NCBI GenBank assembly: GCA_947652605.1
Contig: OX393579.1
Coordinates: 18,063,674-18,127,673 of the forward strand
Length of the DNA: 64,000 nt
Source: Elmis aenea
Lineage: Eukaryota; Arthropoda; Insecta; Coleoptera; Elmidae
Direction of reading: 5' to 3'
Below are positions 63,773 through 64,000 of this stretch, one piece after another. Positions within the stretch are counted from its first letter, which is position 1. Each line of letters begins with the position of its first letter. The position numbers and the translations under genes were made by a program. The notes beneath the pieces are model-generated. The model was not told the origin of the DNA. It saw only the letters and a list, made by a program, of their open reading frames with translations, and searched no databases.

Positions 63773-64000
63773 TGGAATAACCACGAAATAATAGAATTTT
63801 TTAAAGTGTACGAAAATTATCCTGTGTTATGGAACGTTAAACATAAAGACTACTTTAATACGTATAAAACGTAAGGAAGAAATTTTTAAAAATATGTTTG
63901 GACACCTCCAAACGCTAAAGGGAATAGACGAAAAACAGCTCAAGGCAACAATTAAAAAGATAAAAGACGTTTCCAGACAAGAACTTTGTAAAATCGAAAG
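63773..64000 (+). pseudogene. MADF-domain fragment, frameshifted, runs off the right edge
   Basis: The frame from 63773 reads WNNHEIIEFFKVYENYPVLW and then NVKHKDYFNTYKT before a TAA at 63872. The next frame, from 63870, continues RKEEIFKNMFGHLQTLKGID and onward to the edge. Together they follow the MADF (Myb/SANT-like) DNA-binding pattern, with the YPVLW-N-KDY core then a basic helix. A one-base frame change separates them, although GTAAGG at 63871 could also be a splice donor. No start codon is visible. MADF proteins occur in insects both as host regulators and as the second protein of PIF/Harbinger transposons; the neighbouring repeat favours the latter. Confidence 0.6.

Overview
The window looks like nuclear DNA from an insect, probably a beetle or a similarly MITE-rich, AT-rich species. 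This rests on GT-AG introns that split conserved animal proteins, the protein families present, and very dense insect-type transposon debris (mariner, hAT, piggyBac/TTAA and Tc1-like foldback elements). The order is an inference and no species can be named. There is no bacterial-style operon, CRISPR array, or recognisable tRNA or rRNA gene.

Layout. 1129-1341 (+) is the last exon of an unrecognised basic protein. 4218-30214 (+) is a complete 12-exon gene for the transcriptional kinase CDK12 (1355 aa deduced); its introns are packed with mobile elements. 31179-37641 (+) is an 8-exon gene for a CtIP/RBBP8/Sae2-type DNA-end-resection factor (484 aa deduced), starting 965 bases after the CDK12 stop on the same strand. 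39512-50026 (-) is an approximately 10-exon SLC24-type K+-dependent Na+/Ca2+ exchanger (527 aa deduced). 50.0-57.1 kb is a transposon-filled intergenic region. 57148-62591 (-) holds nine 3' exons of 4-hydroxyphenylpyruvate dioxygenase (HPD), whose 5' exons lie beyond the right edge. 63773-64000 (+) is a broken MADF-domain fragment, probably part of a transposon.

The four recognised genes were assembled by hand. Every proposed junction keeps the reading frame and rebuilds family motifs across the splice. The one weak point is a 41-base intron, or a frameshift, in the exchanger loop. CDK12 (Ser2 phosphorylation of RNA polymerase II, expression of long DNA-repair genes) and CtIP (end resection for homologous recombination) act in the same broad process. 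Their adjacency is notable but may be chance.

The most unusual content is non-coding. (1) Five TTAA-bounded, piggyBac-like MITEs have related ends (four share an AACAC-GTT-type, SCCA-ending terminus), and three of them carry an internal palindrome repeated two or three times whose core is specific to that element. (2) At least ten long foldback elements share the end TA-CAGGGTG but have unrelated inner arms; several are nested, and many sit in introns, where they would fold into long dsRNA. (3) Several small hAT-type MITEs have identifiable 8-bp target duplications, including one rich in GACTCC repeats that split a LINE.
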